Shown: positions 26,217 to 36,919 of the stretch, piece by piece
Position numbering within the stretch: position 1 is the stretch's first letter
How the letters are laid out: every line of letters starts with the position of its first letter
Assembly (NCBI GenBank): GCA_025603075.1
Contig: MU626356.1
Span: 17,305-81,304, forward strand
Origin: Neoconidiobolus thromboides FSU 785
Lineage: Eukaryota > Entomophthoromycota > Entomophthoromycetes > Entomophthorales > Neoconidiobolaceae
Direction: 5' to 3'
Length of the DNA stretch: 64,000 nucleotides
Notes under the pieces: model-generated
Databases searched by the model: none
Told to the model about the DNA's origin: nothing
What the model saw: only the letters and a program-made list of their open reading frames with translations
Made by a program: the position numbers and the translations under genes

Positions 26217-26639
26217 AAATATTCAAAAGCTAAAAAAATTAAAGAATAATATATACTATTGATGATGAACTGTCATTATGTTTTTATGTAAATTGTATAA
26301 GATTGATTATTTATTAGCTATATAAAATAACATTTTTTTATAAACTGGAAAGAGTTAATTATGACTATAAAGATAAAGTGTATAAAGTACTAAAAAAATT
26401 TAATATAGTCAATTTTAAACTTGACAAGATTTTATTTAAATATAAATATAAAGCTTTAATTTATAATTACAAAGTTCAAAACTATTTTTTATTTCAATAG
26501 TAAAATTTAGTTTTTAATAAAATTTAAATGTAAAAATGTTCAATGAAGTTAGAGCTATATAACAATATTTAAGTTTATATTTGTTATTACAACAGTTTTT
26601 AATACAATCTATTATTCTAGAATTTAATAAAAAAGGACA
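26217..26639. other. Intergenic
   Basis: About 420 AT-rich bases; nothing recognised. Confidence 0.45.
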
Positions 26640-26745
26640 ATATGGTAGTATTTTTTTTGGCGTCGTTACTTTTTCCATCTTTTAAGTGCTGTTTGAGTGG
26701 AAAATTGTTAGCAAAATTCTTAAACACAAAAATACATCCCCATAT
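26640..26745 (+). mobile_element. Miniature inverted-repeat element, plus orientation
   Basis: Near full-length copy with a degenerate left end (ATATGGTAGTA) and a good right end (ACATCCCCATAT). Confidence 0.88.
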
Positions 26746-27029
26746 GCTTTTAAAGCTTGTGATTTTGAGCAAACTGGATCTACAGCGAATAGGGCTCCAA
26801 TCTTACAATCTTATAATATTTTTTTGATGTACAAATTACATTATAATTAAAAATCTTATCTTTAGGCACTATACCGAGGGCTTCAGTCAAATTTAATCTT
26901 AGTATTAGGTTTGTGGTGATAAATAATATTCTATATTAATTATTTCTCATGATTAAAAATAGTGAGTCATTACTAGAAAGGTGACGTATAAAAAGAAAAA
27001 AAAATCAAAATTAACCCTTTAATATTAAT

Positions 27030-28300
27030 ATGTTTTTAAAATCAATTCAGTCAAAGGCATTTCAGTCATTGAAATACAAGACAGGGATACGAAGCTATAG
27101 TAATAAGATTACCAGCTTTGAAACTTTAAAAGATTTAAACGCCAATCAGATTAATCACTTAATAAAAACATCCATAAAATTCAAAAAGGATATTAAAAAC
27201 AATGTTACCAGCTACGATCAAACATTACGCTCCAAATCAATAGCACTATTGTTTTCCAAACGTTCCACTAGAACCCGATTAGCAACAGAGACTTCAGCTA
27301 ATCTATTAGGTAATTTTTTTATCAATAGTTTTGATTTAATAGTTAATTTGTTTTAAGGTGCCAAAACATTTTATTTAGGTGCTAATGACATTCAGTTAAA
27401 TGTGAATGAAACTTTATTAGATTCGGCAAAAGTCATATCAAGTATGGTAGATTGTATTGTAGCTAGAGTGGGTAGCCATTCAGAAATAGAAGTAAGTATT
27501 TGACAACATTTTGTTTATTTAATTTGACAAAACACATAGGAACTTATGAAATATTCAAGTGTACCAGTAGTGAATGCATTAAGTGATAAATATCATCCCA
27601 CTCAAATTTTAGCGGACTTAATGACGTTACATGAAACTTATTGTCAGGAAATGAATATTCAAAAAGCAGAAGATACGGATTTATTTCATACATTAGGTGG
27701 GAAAAAAGTGACTTGGATTGGAGATGTCAATAATGTATTATATAGTTTGATGTTAACATTACCAAAATTTAAAATTCATTTATCAATTTCAAGTCCCAAA
27801 GGTTATGAACCATTAAAAGAAATATTATTAATTGCAAATAATGAAGCAAGTAGATCTGGAGCTAATTTGGAGATTTTGAATGACCCAATTGAAGCTATTA
27901 AAAATTCAAATGTTATTGTTACTGATACTTGGTAAATTAATAAATTTAATATATTTGATTTGTAGTAATTTTATCATTATTTATTAGGGTTAGTATGGGA
28001 CAAGAAGAAGAATTTGATAAAAGAATCCTAGATTTTAAAGGATATCAAGTTACAATGGATTTAATTAGCAAATCAAAAGCTAACCCAGATTGGAAATTTT
28101 TACATTGCTTACCAAGAAAACCTTATGAAGTGGATGATGAGGTAATTAAATGATAGCTAATGAACTTGAAAAGTTATTAATGTTTTTAGGTATTTTATTC
28201 AAATCGTTCATTAGTATTTCAAGAAGCTGAAAATCGTAAATGGACAATAATGGCTGTTTTGTACTCCTTAATGCATTTGAAGCATTTTCCAGAAGCATAA
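27030..28300 (+). CDS. ARG3: Ornithine carbamoyltransferase (mitochondrial)
   Basis: Makes citrulline from ornithine and carbamoyl phosphate in arginine synthesis. Five exons: 27030-27309, 27358-27491, 27540-27931, 27988-28141, 28190-28300, giving 356 aa. Carbamoyl-phosphate binding motif STRT is at 79-82. HPTQ follows in [18 protein letters not shown], the ornithine-binding segment reads [11 protein letters not shown], and the C-terminal [18 protein letters not shown] is present. The first 25 residues are basic and hydroxylated without acidic residues ([20 protein letters not shown]), as expected of a mitochondrial presequence. Family length fits. Upstream spacing to the preceding miniature element is about 285 bases. 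Confidence 0.96.
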
Positions 28301-28535
28301 AGGAGCACCTTTTAGTTATAAAATTTAATATTTTATTTAATAAAATAGTTACCTGTTCTATCTTGAAGTTGTTTAATATAACAACGATTATTCTAAGTGT
28401 TAAAATCTTATGAGTTATAAATTAAAATTTTATTTTTTATTTTAAAATAATCATAGCTTTTAGGTAGTTTATTTCTATCATAAAATGATGAAACAAGTAT
28501 TTTGAAATTTAAGTTCAATTTGAATTTACATAAAC
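28301..28535. other. 3' flank of ARG3
   Basis: AT-rich; no feature seen. Confidence 0.4.
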
Positions 28536-28640
28536 ATATGAGGATGTATTTTTGTGTTTAAGAATTTTGCTAACAATCTTTCCACTCAAGCAGCGCTTGA
28601 AAAATGGAAAAAGTAATGAAATCAAAAAAAATCCCTATAT
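28536..28640 (-). mobile_element. Miniature inverted-repeat element, minus orientation
   Basis: Near full-length copy starting ATATGAGGATGTATTTTTGT and ending ATCCCTATAT. Confidence 0.88.
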
Positions 28641-29317
28641 TACGTTCTATTATACTTATAAATTGAATTTATAGTGAAATTTCGGTCTTTTAATTGAAAC
28701 AATATGGACAAAACGATAGACAAAATTTAATAGAAAAATACTTTAACTATTACCCTTTGGTTTAATGAACATCTACGTAACTATTCTTATCTTTAAACAG
28801 GTTAGAATTCTGAGTTGAACCGAAGAAGGTGTTGATTTCCACTTTGAGATAAATCATTGGCTTTGTTTTGCAATTGAATATTATCAAGTTGAAATTGGAC
28901 TAAACTAATATCCAATTTAGTTATTACAGAAAAAATAAATTATATTGAAATCTTTAAAGTAATACATATTTAATAAAGTGAGCTTTTAAAACTATTAAAT
29001 AAAGATGATAAACTATTAACAATATATTTTGTTATCTTTGAATTAGTAAGATAACTATTAATAATAAAACTTAAATTACTGCTTTCAAATTGATGGGGAT
29101 TTAGTAGTTAGTGTCTAAATTTAATCTCCACGTGATGTGAAAAAAAACTCAATTTTATTAAAGATGATCTAAATAAGGAAAACGATATTCACTACAAAGT
29201 CACTAGCAAATCAAGACCCTTATATCTTAAGCAGAAACCAATAAAAGAGTGGATTGATGCCTTATTTCCAAAACTTCAACTTCAACCAATATCAATTTAA
29301 AAAAAAGATTCATTTCA
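28641..29317. other. OXR1 upstream region with an unexplained short reading frame
   Basis: About 680 bases. A stretch at about 29139-29299 reads open for some 50 codons (LNFIKDDLNKENDIHYKVTS then KSRPLYLKQKPIKEWIDALF) but has no ATG and ends at a TAA. It could be a 5' exon of OXR1 whose junction I cannot place, or a relic. Confidence 0.3.
29129..29134. promoter_or_regulatory. CACGTG E-box upstream of OXR1
   Basis: Perfect palindromic CACGTG about 190 bases before the OXR1 start. It is the binding core of bHLH factors such as Cbf1. A six-base match alone is weak evidence. Confidence 0.25.
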
Positions 29318-30222
29318 ATGTGTTTAATTTTAAAAATGTTCACTAATAGTCCCCCATTATTACGAGCTAAAACAGTACCCTTAATGAAGTCAGTAGAAGA
29401 TGGTTTTCAGTTAGAACCTCAGAAAATCAATTTACTAGGTAGAACTACTAATGAACATGTATTAACTCAAAAGATGGCTAATAAGGTAAATAAAAATTGG
29501 AATTTATAGATTTTATATTAAATCAAAAGAAAATTATTAGTTAGTTGATAAATTACCTCCAACCTTAAAGTTAGCTAGATCTTGGAGCTTATTGTACAGT
29601 ATTGATCAACATGGTTTAAGTATATCTACTTTATTTCGCAGAGCTAAAGATTCAGGTCCTTGTATATTAGCTATTAGAGATTCAGAAGATCAGGTAAGCG
29701 AAAAATAGTTTGGAATTTAAAACGTATATGATTTAATGAGTTTTATTTTATAAAAGGTATTTGGTGCTTTTTTATCTGATCAAGTGATGTCACATCCTAA
29801 TTATTATGGTACTGGGGAATGGTAAATATTGTATTTTAATTATTAATTTTAAAATTTATTTAAGTACAAATAATTTATATAGTTTTTTATGGCGTTTTGG
29901 TGATCCAAGAGAAATAGCAGCGACAAACGACGATAGCCATTTATTTACATTTGAATGGACAGGTAAAAATCATTATAATATTTTATGTGAGACAACGTTT
30001 ATTTCAGTGGGTGGAAGGTAAATTTATATTTAATATATATTACATATCTTGTATTTAATTACTATTATATGTATTAGTGATGGTAAATATGGTTTGTGGA
30101 TTGATAGTGATTTAAATTTAGGAATATCTAGCAAATGTTCTACATTCGATAATTTACCATTAGCTGGTCCTCAAGAAGAATTCAATTGCGTGGAATTGGA
30201 ATTATGGCGTATTGATATTTAA
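29318..30222 (+). CDS. OXR1: TLDc-domain oxidation resistance protein
   Basis: Oxr1-type TLDc proteins protect against oxidative stress and bind the V-ATPase. Five exons: 29318-29485, 29541-29693, 29757-29821, 29883-30017, 30078-30222, giving 221 aa. The TLDc domain fills most of the protein: WSLLYSIDQHGLSISTLFRR, GPCILAIRDSEDQVFGAFLS, YYGTGECFLWRF, TFISVGGSDGKYGLWIDSDL, and the terminal FNCVELELWRIDI. The conserved N-terminal PPLLRAKTVPLM precedes it. Start may be 29318 or the in-frame ATG at 29336, and an extra upstream exon is possible (see 28641-29317). All junction phases agree. Confidence 0.92.
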
Positions 30223-30474
30223 ATTATTCTATTTTTATTGTATGGTTGATTCTGTTTTTTATATCCTTATTAAAAATTATACTTTGATTTATTATCGTTG
30301 AGCTATTACTTTTTAGTAAAGTTTTTATATTTATTTGAATACTTAACTGATAAAGTTGGCTTACGTTGGCGTTTTTTGTGCAAATTTTTGTTTTTTTACC
30401 TAGTTGCATAAATTTAAAATCGATTTTATAAAAAAAACTGTTTTTAGTGTAATTTATATATAAATTCATACAAA

Positions 30475-31220
30475 ATGGTATTTGATACTAGCCAAATTAA
30501 CCAACATCAACTAAATCATTCAATTAGTCAGTGACTTTACATACCGATTTAGGGGATTTGAAGATAGAAGTATTTTGTGAAAGTGTACCTAAAGCAGCCG
30601 AAGTAAATTAAAAATCATTTATTTTAAATTATCTGAGTTTTAAGAATTTTTTAGCTTTATGTGCCAGTGGATATTATGATAACTGTTTAATTCATCGAAA
30701 TATTAAAGGCTTTATGATGCAAGTATGGAAATTAGTTTCATATTTTTATTTATTTATTTATTTATTATTTAGACTGGTGATCCAACAGGTTAGAGAAAGA
30801 GATTTTGAAAGACTATAAGAATAGTATTAACAAATTAAAATATAGGAACTGGTAAGGGAGGAGTATCAATATGGGGGAATAAATTTGAAGATGAAATCAA
30901 ATCTACATTAAGAGTAATTCATTTATTTATTTTCTAATATTCATAACTAAACCTTATTTTAGCATCATTGTAGAGGGATAGTCAGTATGGCTAATAGTGG
31001 AGCTGATACTAATGGTAGTCAATTCTTTATTACTTATTCTAAACAATCCCATTTAGATACCAAGTATACCATTTTTGGTAAAGTCATTTATGGATCAGAT
31101 ACTACTTTAGAAGACATTGAAAATACACCAACTGATGAAAAAAATCGTCCATTAAAACCAATACGTATTCAATCTATTACTATTCATGCTAATCCAATTG
31201 CTGAAAAAGCAGAGCAATAA
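30475..31220 (+). CDS. PPIL3: Cyclophilin of the PPIL3 type (peptidyl-prolyl isomerase)
   Basis: Small spliceosome-associated cyclophilin in other eukaryotes. Six exons: 30475-30477, 30528-30602, 30645-30722, 30773-30788, 30846-30913, 30963-31220, giving 165 aa. The first coding exon is only the ATG: the intron starts at once with GTATTT and the next exon gives [18 protein letters not shown], the standard PPIL3 N-terminus. Exon 4 is a 16-base microexon (TGDPTG). Active-site and fold motifs are [47 protein letters not shown] and the C-terminal ITIHANP. The residue positions match PPIL3 rather than the cytosolic CypA type. Confidence 0.94.
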
Positions 31221-31301
31221 ATCAAATTGTTTATAATTATTTTTATTATATAACATTTTTTTAGAAATTTTAATTTCAAGCTTTCAAGTTTTAATTTTTT
31301 A

Positions 31302-31479
31302 TAATGAGTATCGATAATAAGGATCAGATTATACAATTATTACAAGAGATTAAAAAGGAATTTTTATTAACATTCAAACGAGAAGATGTAGTAGATTTTG
31401 TATTTAAAAATACTGAACAAATGATTAGAAATAGTGAATTGGAAGGACTTGGCTTATTTGGTTTAGGTAAATAAATTTT
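31302..31479 (+). repeat. Exact copy of MED1 exon 1 plus 13 intron bases
   Basis: Bases 31304-31479 equal the reverse complement of 24843-24668 (MED1 ATG, all of exon 1, donor GTAAATAAATTTT). I found no difference by direct comparison. Flanks on both sides are unrelated, apart from a couple of matching bases before the ATG. The copy opens with ATG but stops at TAA soon after the donor. A very recent inverted, dispersed segmental duplication. Confidence 0.93.
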
Positions 31480-31655
31480 ACTCATTTCAAATTGTATTGT
31501 TGTTATTGAATTAAGTAAGAATAAAAATGATATCGTTACAGTTGTGAATAACATTAATATGTTTGACTGTTTTTAATAATTTCAATAAAGTTAAAATATT
31601 TTATAAATGATTAATATTCTAATAATAACATATTCTATTAATATTATTATTTGAC

Positions 31656-31762
31656 ATATGAGGATGTATTTTTGTGGTTAAGAATTTCACTAACAATTTT
31701 TCCACTTAAAGAGTGCTTGAAAGATGGAAAAAGTGATGAAGTCAAAAAAACATCCCTGTATA
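31656..31762 (-). mobile_element. Miniature inverted-repeat element, minus orientation
   Basis: Near full-length; left end ATATGAGGATGT, right end ACATCCCTGTATA. Confidence 0.88.
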
Positions 31763-32470
31763 TATCATTGAAACTTAGTAGTGATAACAATAAATTCAAT
31801 TAGGCAACATATAAAATTGGTGCTTTAAAGGAAATAACAAACAAAAACTAACAAGTAGCATTATCATCACTTATAGTTTCAGTATATTTTCTTAATAAAT
31901 GCAAAAGTTTTAAACTTGATATAAGTAGAAATGAATACAATTATTTAAATAGTTGTTAACAATAAAATACTAATATTATGGTTTATTATTAAAAATACAA
32001 AAAAGCTAAAAACAAGCAAATCAAAATTGCTACATTTATTTAATAAGTTAAAGAAACGTAAAATAATTTTAATTAAAGTTATAAAATCTATAAAAAAGTT
32101 AAAAGTTTAAAAATTAACCCCAGCTTATCTTATAAAAATAAGTTAAATTTAAAAATTCCAACACTCATTAGATAAATAAATATTTATTGAATGATGTAAA
32201 TCAATTATTAATAACTAAGTTAATAAATAATTAAAAAGCAAGTAGCTATAGTAATAAATAAAAATTACTACTACATTACTTGTATTATATAAAGATGATT
32301 AACTGTAGTTTTAAAGTTAAATGCTTTCCCCCATGTAACTATTTACTAATTTAGTAATATATTAGTAATGTAGTTATAATATTAAAATGGTTCATTTATT
32401 TAATCCAAAATCTGCAATATTAGCTATAAAGCAGTCAGCAGTAAATATTTTTCAATAAAGTTTTATAGTA

Positions 32471-32580
32471 ATATGTGGAGATGTTTTTTTTGGCTTCATC
32501 ACTTTTTCCATCTTTTAAGCACTATTTAAGTGGAAAAATTGTTAATAAAGTCCTTAAATATAAAAATATATTCCCAGATA
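32471..32580 (+). mobile_element. Miniature inverted-repeat element, plus orientation
   Basis: Diverged full-length copy (ATATGTGGAGATG to ATTCCCAGATA). Confidence 0.82.
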
Positions 32581-33232
32581 CTTATTTGCATATTACGACT
32601 TTGGTTAATATCAATATTGATCTTATTACATAAATTATATTGGCAAAAACTTTACTAATCTGGGAATCTCTATTAAATTTAATATAAATTTGATCAACTT
32701 ATAATATAAATTGTAATAAATGACTTAAAACTGTATTAAATACTTTTACTTTTAACAAAAAATTTATTATGAAATTTTGAGCAAAGTTTCCAAAATTCAA
32801 AATATTTAAAGGGGATAAAAAAATAAACCCGATTTGAATATTTTTATATATTAAAATAATTATAAAAAACAGTTTGGTTAGTTTACTATATTATAAATTT
32901 TATTTTTATAATCACAAATAATTAATACTTACACATTCATATAATTTATATAATAATAAGTAATTAATGATTAGCTTGGCATTTTTAACTTGTGATAATG
33001 TTTTTTGTCTTTTTTTAACTGCTTTTTTTTAAAATGTAATATTGTATATTATATAACATTTAATAAATAATAATTTAGCTGCCTTTTTTTGTAAAATAGC
33101 TACATTCCTCGATTAAACTCTATAACTTTTCTTCAATCTCATCATTTATTTTATTATGTGTCTTATTAATATAATTATTTATGTCTTTTCCTTCTATTTA
33201 TTTTTTTCTATTTGCAGCTTCTTTAAATTTTT

Positions 33233-33340
33233 TATATGGGGATGTTTTTTTTGTCTTTATTACTTTTTCCATTTTTAAGCACTATTTGAGTGGAAAGGTT
33301 ATCAGCAAAATTCTTAAACGAAAAAATACATCCCCATATA
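33233..33340 (+). mobile_element. Miniature inverted-repeat element, plus orientation
   Basis: Well-preserved ends TATATGGGGATGT and ACATCCCCATATA. Confidence 0.9.
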
Positions 33341-33942
33341 AATAAGCTATTTTATATTATCATGTTCAATAAATGAACTTACTACTACTTTTTTAATAGG
33401 TTTTGTTTTTTTGTTTTTTTTACCTATCTTATCGTTTATTTTGTTCATGTTTATTTAAATTATCCTCTTTTTATACTTTATTTTTTTATTTTTTTCAACT
33501 TTTAATTTTTATTATAAGTAATAGTTTCTACAGTACTATATTTAATAAACAATTCTTTCTCTACTTTTTTTTCAAAGCTTTTTTTTATTTAATTACCAAC
33601 TTTTATAAATTTTTTTAAGTACCTATTTTATTATTAAATTTTCTAATAAGATGTAGTAAGTTGTTATTGCTTTTAATATCCATCTTTTCTATATTTGCTT
33701 TATTTTTACTTTTTTTTAACACTAGTTTTTAACGCGCTGCTATAACTAATAGATTGTTTCTTTATTGTTTCTTTAAAAACATCTTTTGTTTGACTACTAA
33801 CTTCTATGAATCTTCCTTATTTTCATTACTTGTTTATCGCCTGTTTTAATAATAACACTCTTAGATCTACCATTCTCTTCCATATTCTTTTACCTTGCAC
33901 TTATGTTTTTATACAGCCTTTTTTCGTTTTTCTACAAACAAA

Positions 33943-34046
33943 TTATGGGGATGTGTTTTTGTATTTAAGAATTTTACTCAATTTTTCCGCTCAAATAGCG
34001 CTTAAAAATGGAAAAAGTAATGAAGACAAAAAAAACATCCCCTTAT
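33943..34046 (-). mobile_element. Miniature inverted-repeat element, minus orientation
   Basis: Ends TTATGGGGATGT and ACATCCCCTTATG; both termini have the same TTA in place of ATA. Confidence 0.88.
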
Positions 34047-34529
34047 GCTTCAATATAATATTTAATAAATAATGGTTCAACTGCTTCTTTTATAGACTTT
34101 TTTCAATTGCTAACTTATATAATTCTGTTTTGGCCTTTTTACTTAACTTATTTTAGGTTTCATCACCACTGTTTTCTTGTTTCTTATTAATTTGTTTATT
34201 TTTCCATTAAGACCTGTGATTTCAATTACTAAAACTAAAATAAGTACGAAGTTCTTAAATTAAGCAAAATGTACCAGTTTTGCTTCTTGATCAAATAATA
34301 TTCAATACCAAATTTATCCACATTGTACTTTATGCATATAGTAATATTGAACTTATTTACCCTAAGCTGACAAACTATAGGATTTTTAATAGAAAAATTG
34401 ATTAATTTACTATATTTAACTTGAAACGCTTACTATGTCATCAAAAAAATTGCTATTTAATTGGATAATTGATTTTTAGATATTAATGGAAATGACTCTC
34501 AATCCTTTAATGATATCTTTTGTATTAAA

Positions 34530-36187
34530 ATGGGTAGAAGGCGTTCAGCTGTAAAAAAGCAAAAACAAAAAAGTACGTACAATTGTTTAGATTAGTATAG
34601 TGAGTCTGATGTAAAATAATCTTATTTGAAACCAACAGTTAAGCATTTTAGTAAATTTGGATCCATCATCTGATATAGCAAACAGTGTAGTGCCAAGTGA
34701 AGACTTGATTTACAAAAAAGAAAAGCCGGACATAATAATTAGATACCTAGGATGTCAGTATGTAGATCCAGAAGATGCAAATTATAAATGTGAAAATTTC
34801 AAATCGTTTATTTTTGATAATGACAAAATCAAAAAAATATATATATGTAGCGAACACCTTTTATATTCATCAGACTCGTCCCAAAGCGAAGAAGGTAATG
34901 TAAAAAATATTGGTAATAGATTGCCTTATGACACGGATTGCACTGTACGGTATTGTTCTTATTTTGATGAATATGGAAGCTACTGTAAAAAAACTGATAT
35001 ATCAGTAATTGATTATGGTATGCCTATTGAAAGATGGTTTTGTTATAACCACCAGATGATGCATAGAATGGAAGAGCAATCAAATAATTCGAATAAAAAT
35101 GAAAATTACCTACACGAAAGGTATTGCACCAAAACTTTAAACAATCTGAAAATTTGACTAGAACCTTTAGGCTTCCAAGGATCCTTTGTCCGTCTTCTGA
35201 TCTTAGTAGGTAAAGACAGTTTGTAAAATTAAATCACAAACTAATCAATAAAGCTATTCTGAAGAACATAAATCATTTAGAGCATCAATCTCAAACGACA
35301 AAAGTAATGAAAGTGAAAATTACCTACATGAAAGGTATTTGCACCAAAACTTTAAACAATCTGAAAATTTGACTAGAACCTTTAGGCTTCCAAGGATCCT
35401 TTGTCCGTCTTCTGATCTTAGTAGGTAAAGACAGTTTGTAAAATTAAATCACAAACTAATCAATAAAGCTATTCTGAAGAACATAAATCATTTAGAGCAT
35501 CAATCTCAAATGACAAAAGTAATGAAAGCAATCAAAGTGATGAAAGCGTCTATAGTAAAAAGCCAATACCATCCTCGCTATTAAAAGGTTTAAGCAATGA
35601 TGTAATTGTGAACTTGAAAGAAATTTATAATAAACAAGGAGATAGTAAATCGGGGGACATTCATATTTATGCAACATTACCGCCAGGAAATAATAAAAAT
35701 AACAGTGCCTCTAAAAGCACTAAATCAAAGCTAGCTTCGTGGAAATCAGGAGGGAAAGTTTACTACAAAATTGGAACTTCTATGGATATAAGGTTATCAA
35801 ATCGAGATAAATTAATACAATGTCCTGTATTCAAATCGTGTTGCAAATCTGATTCGCCATTAAATGTTAACTATTTATTATCAATTCAATGTAATGACAT
35901 CTACAAATTAAAAGAGTTAATCAAACTCCATTTAAAACAAAAACTTGTTCCTTTTGGAAAGGCGAGTAAAGTAAGGTTTATGGTAATATCAAAAAATCAA
36001 TTTTATAATTTTATAGAATATTTGTAAAGGATGTGAAAGCAACCATGAAGACTGGTTTCTAGTAGATAGAAGTATATATTTTAAATTACTTACGGAAGGC
36101 TTTGTTGCATTGAAGGATTTTTACCCTGGGTGGAAAAATATAAAGAATATCGTACTTAAATGGAGTGACCATATCAATAACAGCTGA
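34530..36187 (+). pseudogene. T5orf172/GIY-YIG-like domain gene with internal tandem duplication and frameshifts
   Basis: Exon 1 (34530-34572) MGRRRSAVKKQKQK joins by a GT-AG intron to exon 2 at 34652. Exon 2 encodes a Cys-rich region (IIIRYLGCQ, RYCSYFDEYGSYCKK, RWFCYNHQMMH) that may bind zinc. The C-terminal domain contains GGKVYYKIGTSMDIRLSNRD and LKELIKLHLKQKLVPFGKAS, resembling fungal T5orf172/DUF1766 domains. It ends CKGCESNHEDWFLVDRS, which lies in another frame after an extra T in the run at about 36022-36026. A 214-base tandem duplication (35101-35529) spans part of exon 2, a 45-base intron and part of exon 3. The first copy lacks one T (TATTGC against TATTTGC), so its frame ends at a TGA at 35156. 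If both homopolymers are sequencing errors the gene could be intact. As read, it is broken. Family call is tentative. Confidence 0.55.
35101..35529. repeat. 214-base direct tandem duplication
   Basis: 35101-35314 and 35315-35529 are nearly identical. I count a C/T change (CACG/CATG), one inserted T, and a C/T change near the end. The unit contains a complete intron (GTAAAGACAG...AATAAAG). The near identity shows that the duplication is recent. Confidence 0.93.
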
Positions 36188-36709
36188 AAATAAATTATTA
36201 GAAATCATATTTTGTACACTTTTTTAATATATTGATTTTAATAAATAGTAATACAATTAAACTGTTATACTAAAAATAGTGCAAATCACATATTATAAAA
36301 TTGACAAAAAAATGCGCGATGTATGAGTTTTTCAAAAGACTATAAGCTAAAGTTAATAAAAAACACCAAGGAATGCCTATATGAACTAACATATTAACCA
36401 TATAGTATCAAAGAGGCTATTGTCTAAAAATAGTTAAGGAAATTGCCAAATCCAAATAGCAAAAATTACCAAATGCTCAATAAAGACCTTATTTAAAAAG
36501 ATCTAAGCAATCTTGAACTACAAATTTTTACTAAGAATCAAACTATTAACACTATCACAATTTCAAGTTAGATATAGAAATACCAGAATGATGGTAAAAC
36601 ACAATTACTTCCTACCGTTGGTAACCAATCAATAGTTTTTATGCAGTCACACACATCATACCAATAGCAGTAAATTTTATTTTAATTTTGTCTATTATTC
36701 ATAATTACT
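36188..36709. other. Intergenic with a possible HTH-array relic
   Basis: About 520 bases. Near 36323-36420 a plus-strand reading gives YKLKLIKNTKECLYELTY, stop, PYSIKEAIV, which weakly resembles one unit of the HTH-array family. Otherwise nothing. Confidence 0.3.
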
Positions 36710-36814
36710 ATATAGGAATGTGTTTTTGTTTAACAATTTTATTGATAATTTTTCTACTCAAATAGCGCTTAAAAGATGGAAAAAGTGATGAAACCAAAAA
36801 AACATACTCATATA
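36710..36814 (-). mobile_element. Miniature inverted-repeat element, minus orientation
   Basis: Full-length but diverged copy (TATATAGGAATGTG to ACATACTCATATA). Confidence 0.84.
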
Positions 36815-36919
36815 CCTAAATAAAATATAAATTAAGGATACTTGAAAAGCTAAAGAAATAAAAATAAAAATAAAAACATTTTCTTAGCAAGATTTAATGA
36901 ACTGATAATTACGAAAAGC

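Larger units (their letters stand above)
31763..34529. other. Gene-poor, T-rich region with three miniature elements
   Basis: About 2.8 kb of extreme AT content. Plus-strand T-runs create Phe/Leu/Tyr-rich ORFs near 33403-33618 and 33806-34072; the second runs into a miniature element. Neither resembles a protein. Elements at 32471, 33233 and 33943 are listed separately. Confidence 0.55.

Noticed and set aside
31324-31554. 76-codon minus-strand ORF
   Set aside because: Antisense of the duplicated MED1 exon 1.
33403-34072. Two plus-strand ORFs rich in Phe, Leu, Tyr and Ser (71 and 88 codons)
   Set aside because: Products of T-rich DNA. No domain, and the second runs into a miniature element.
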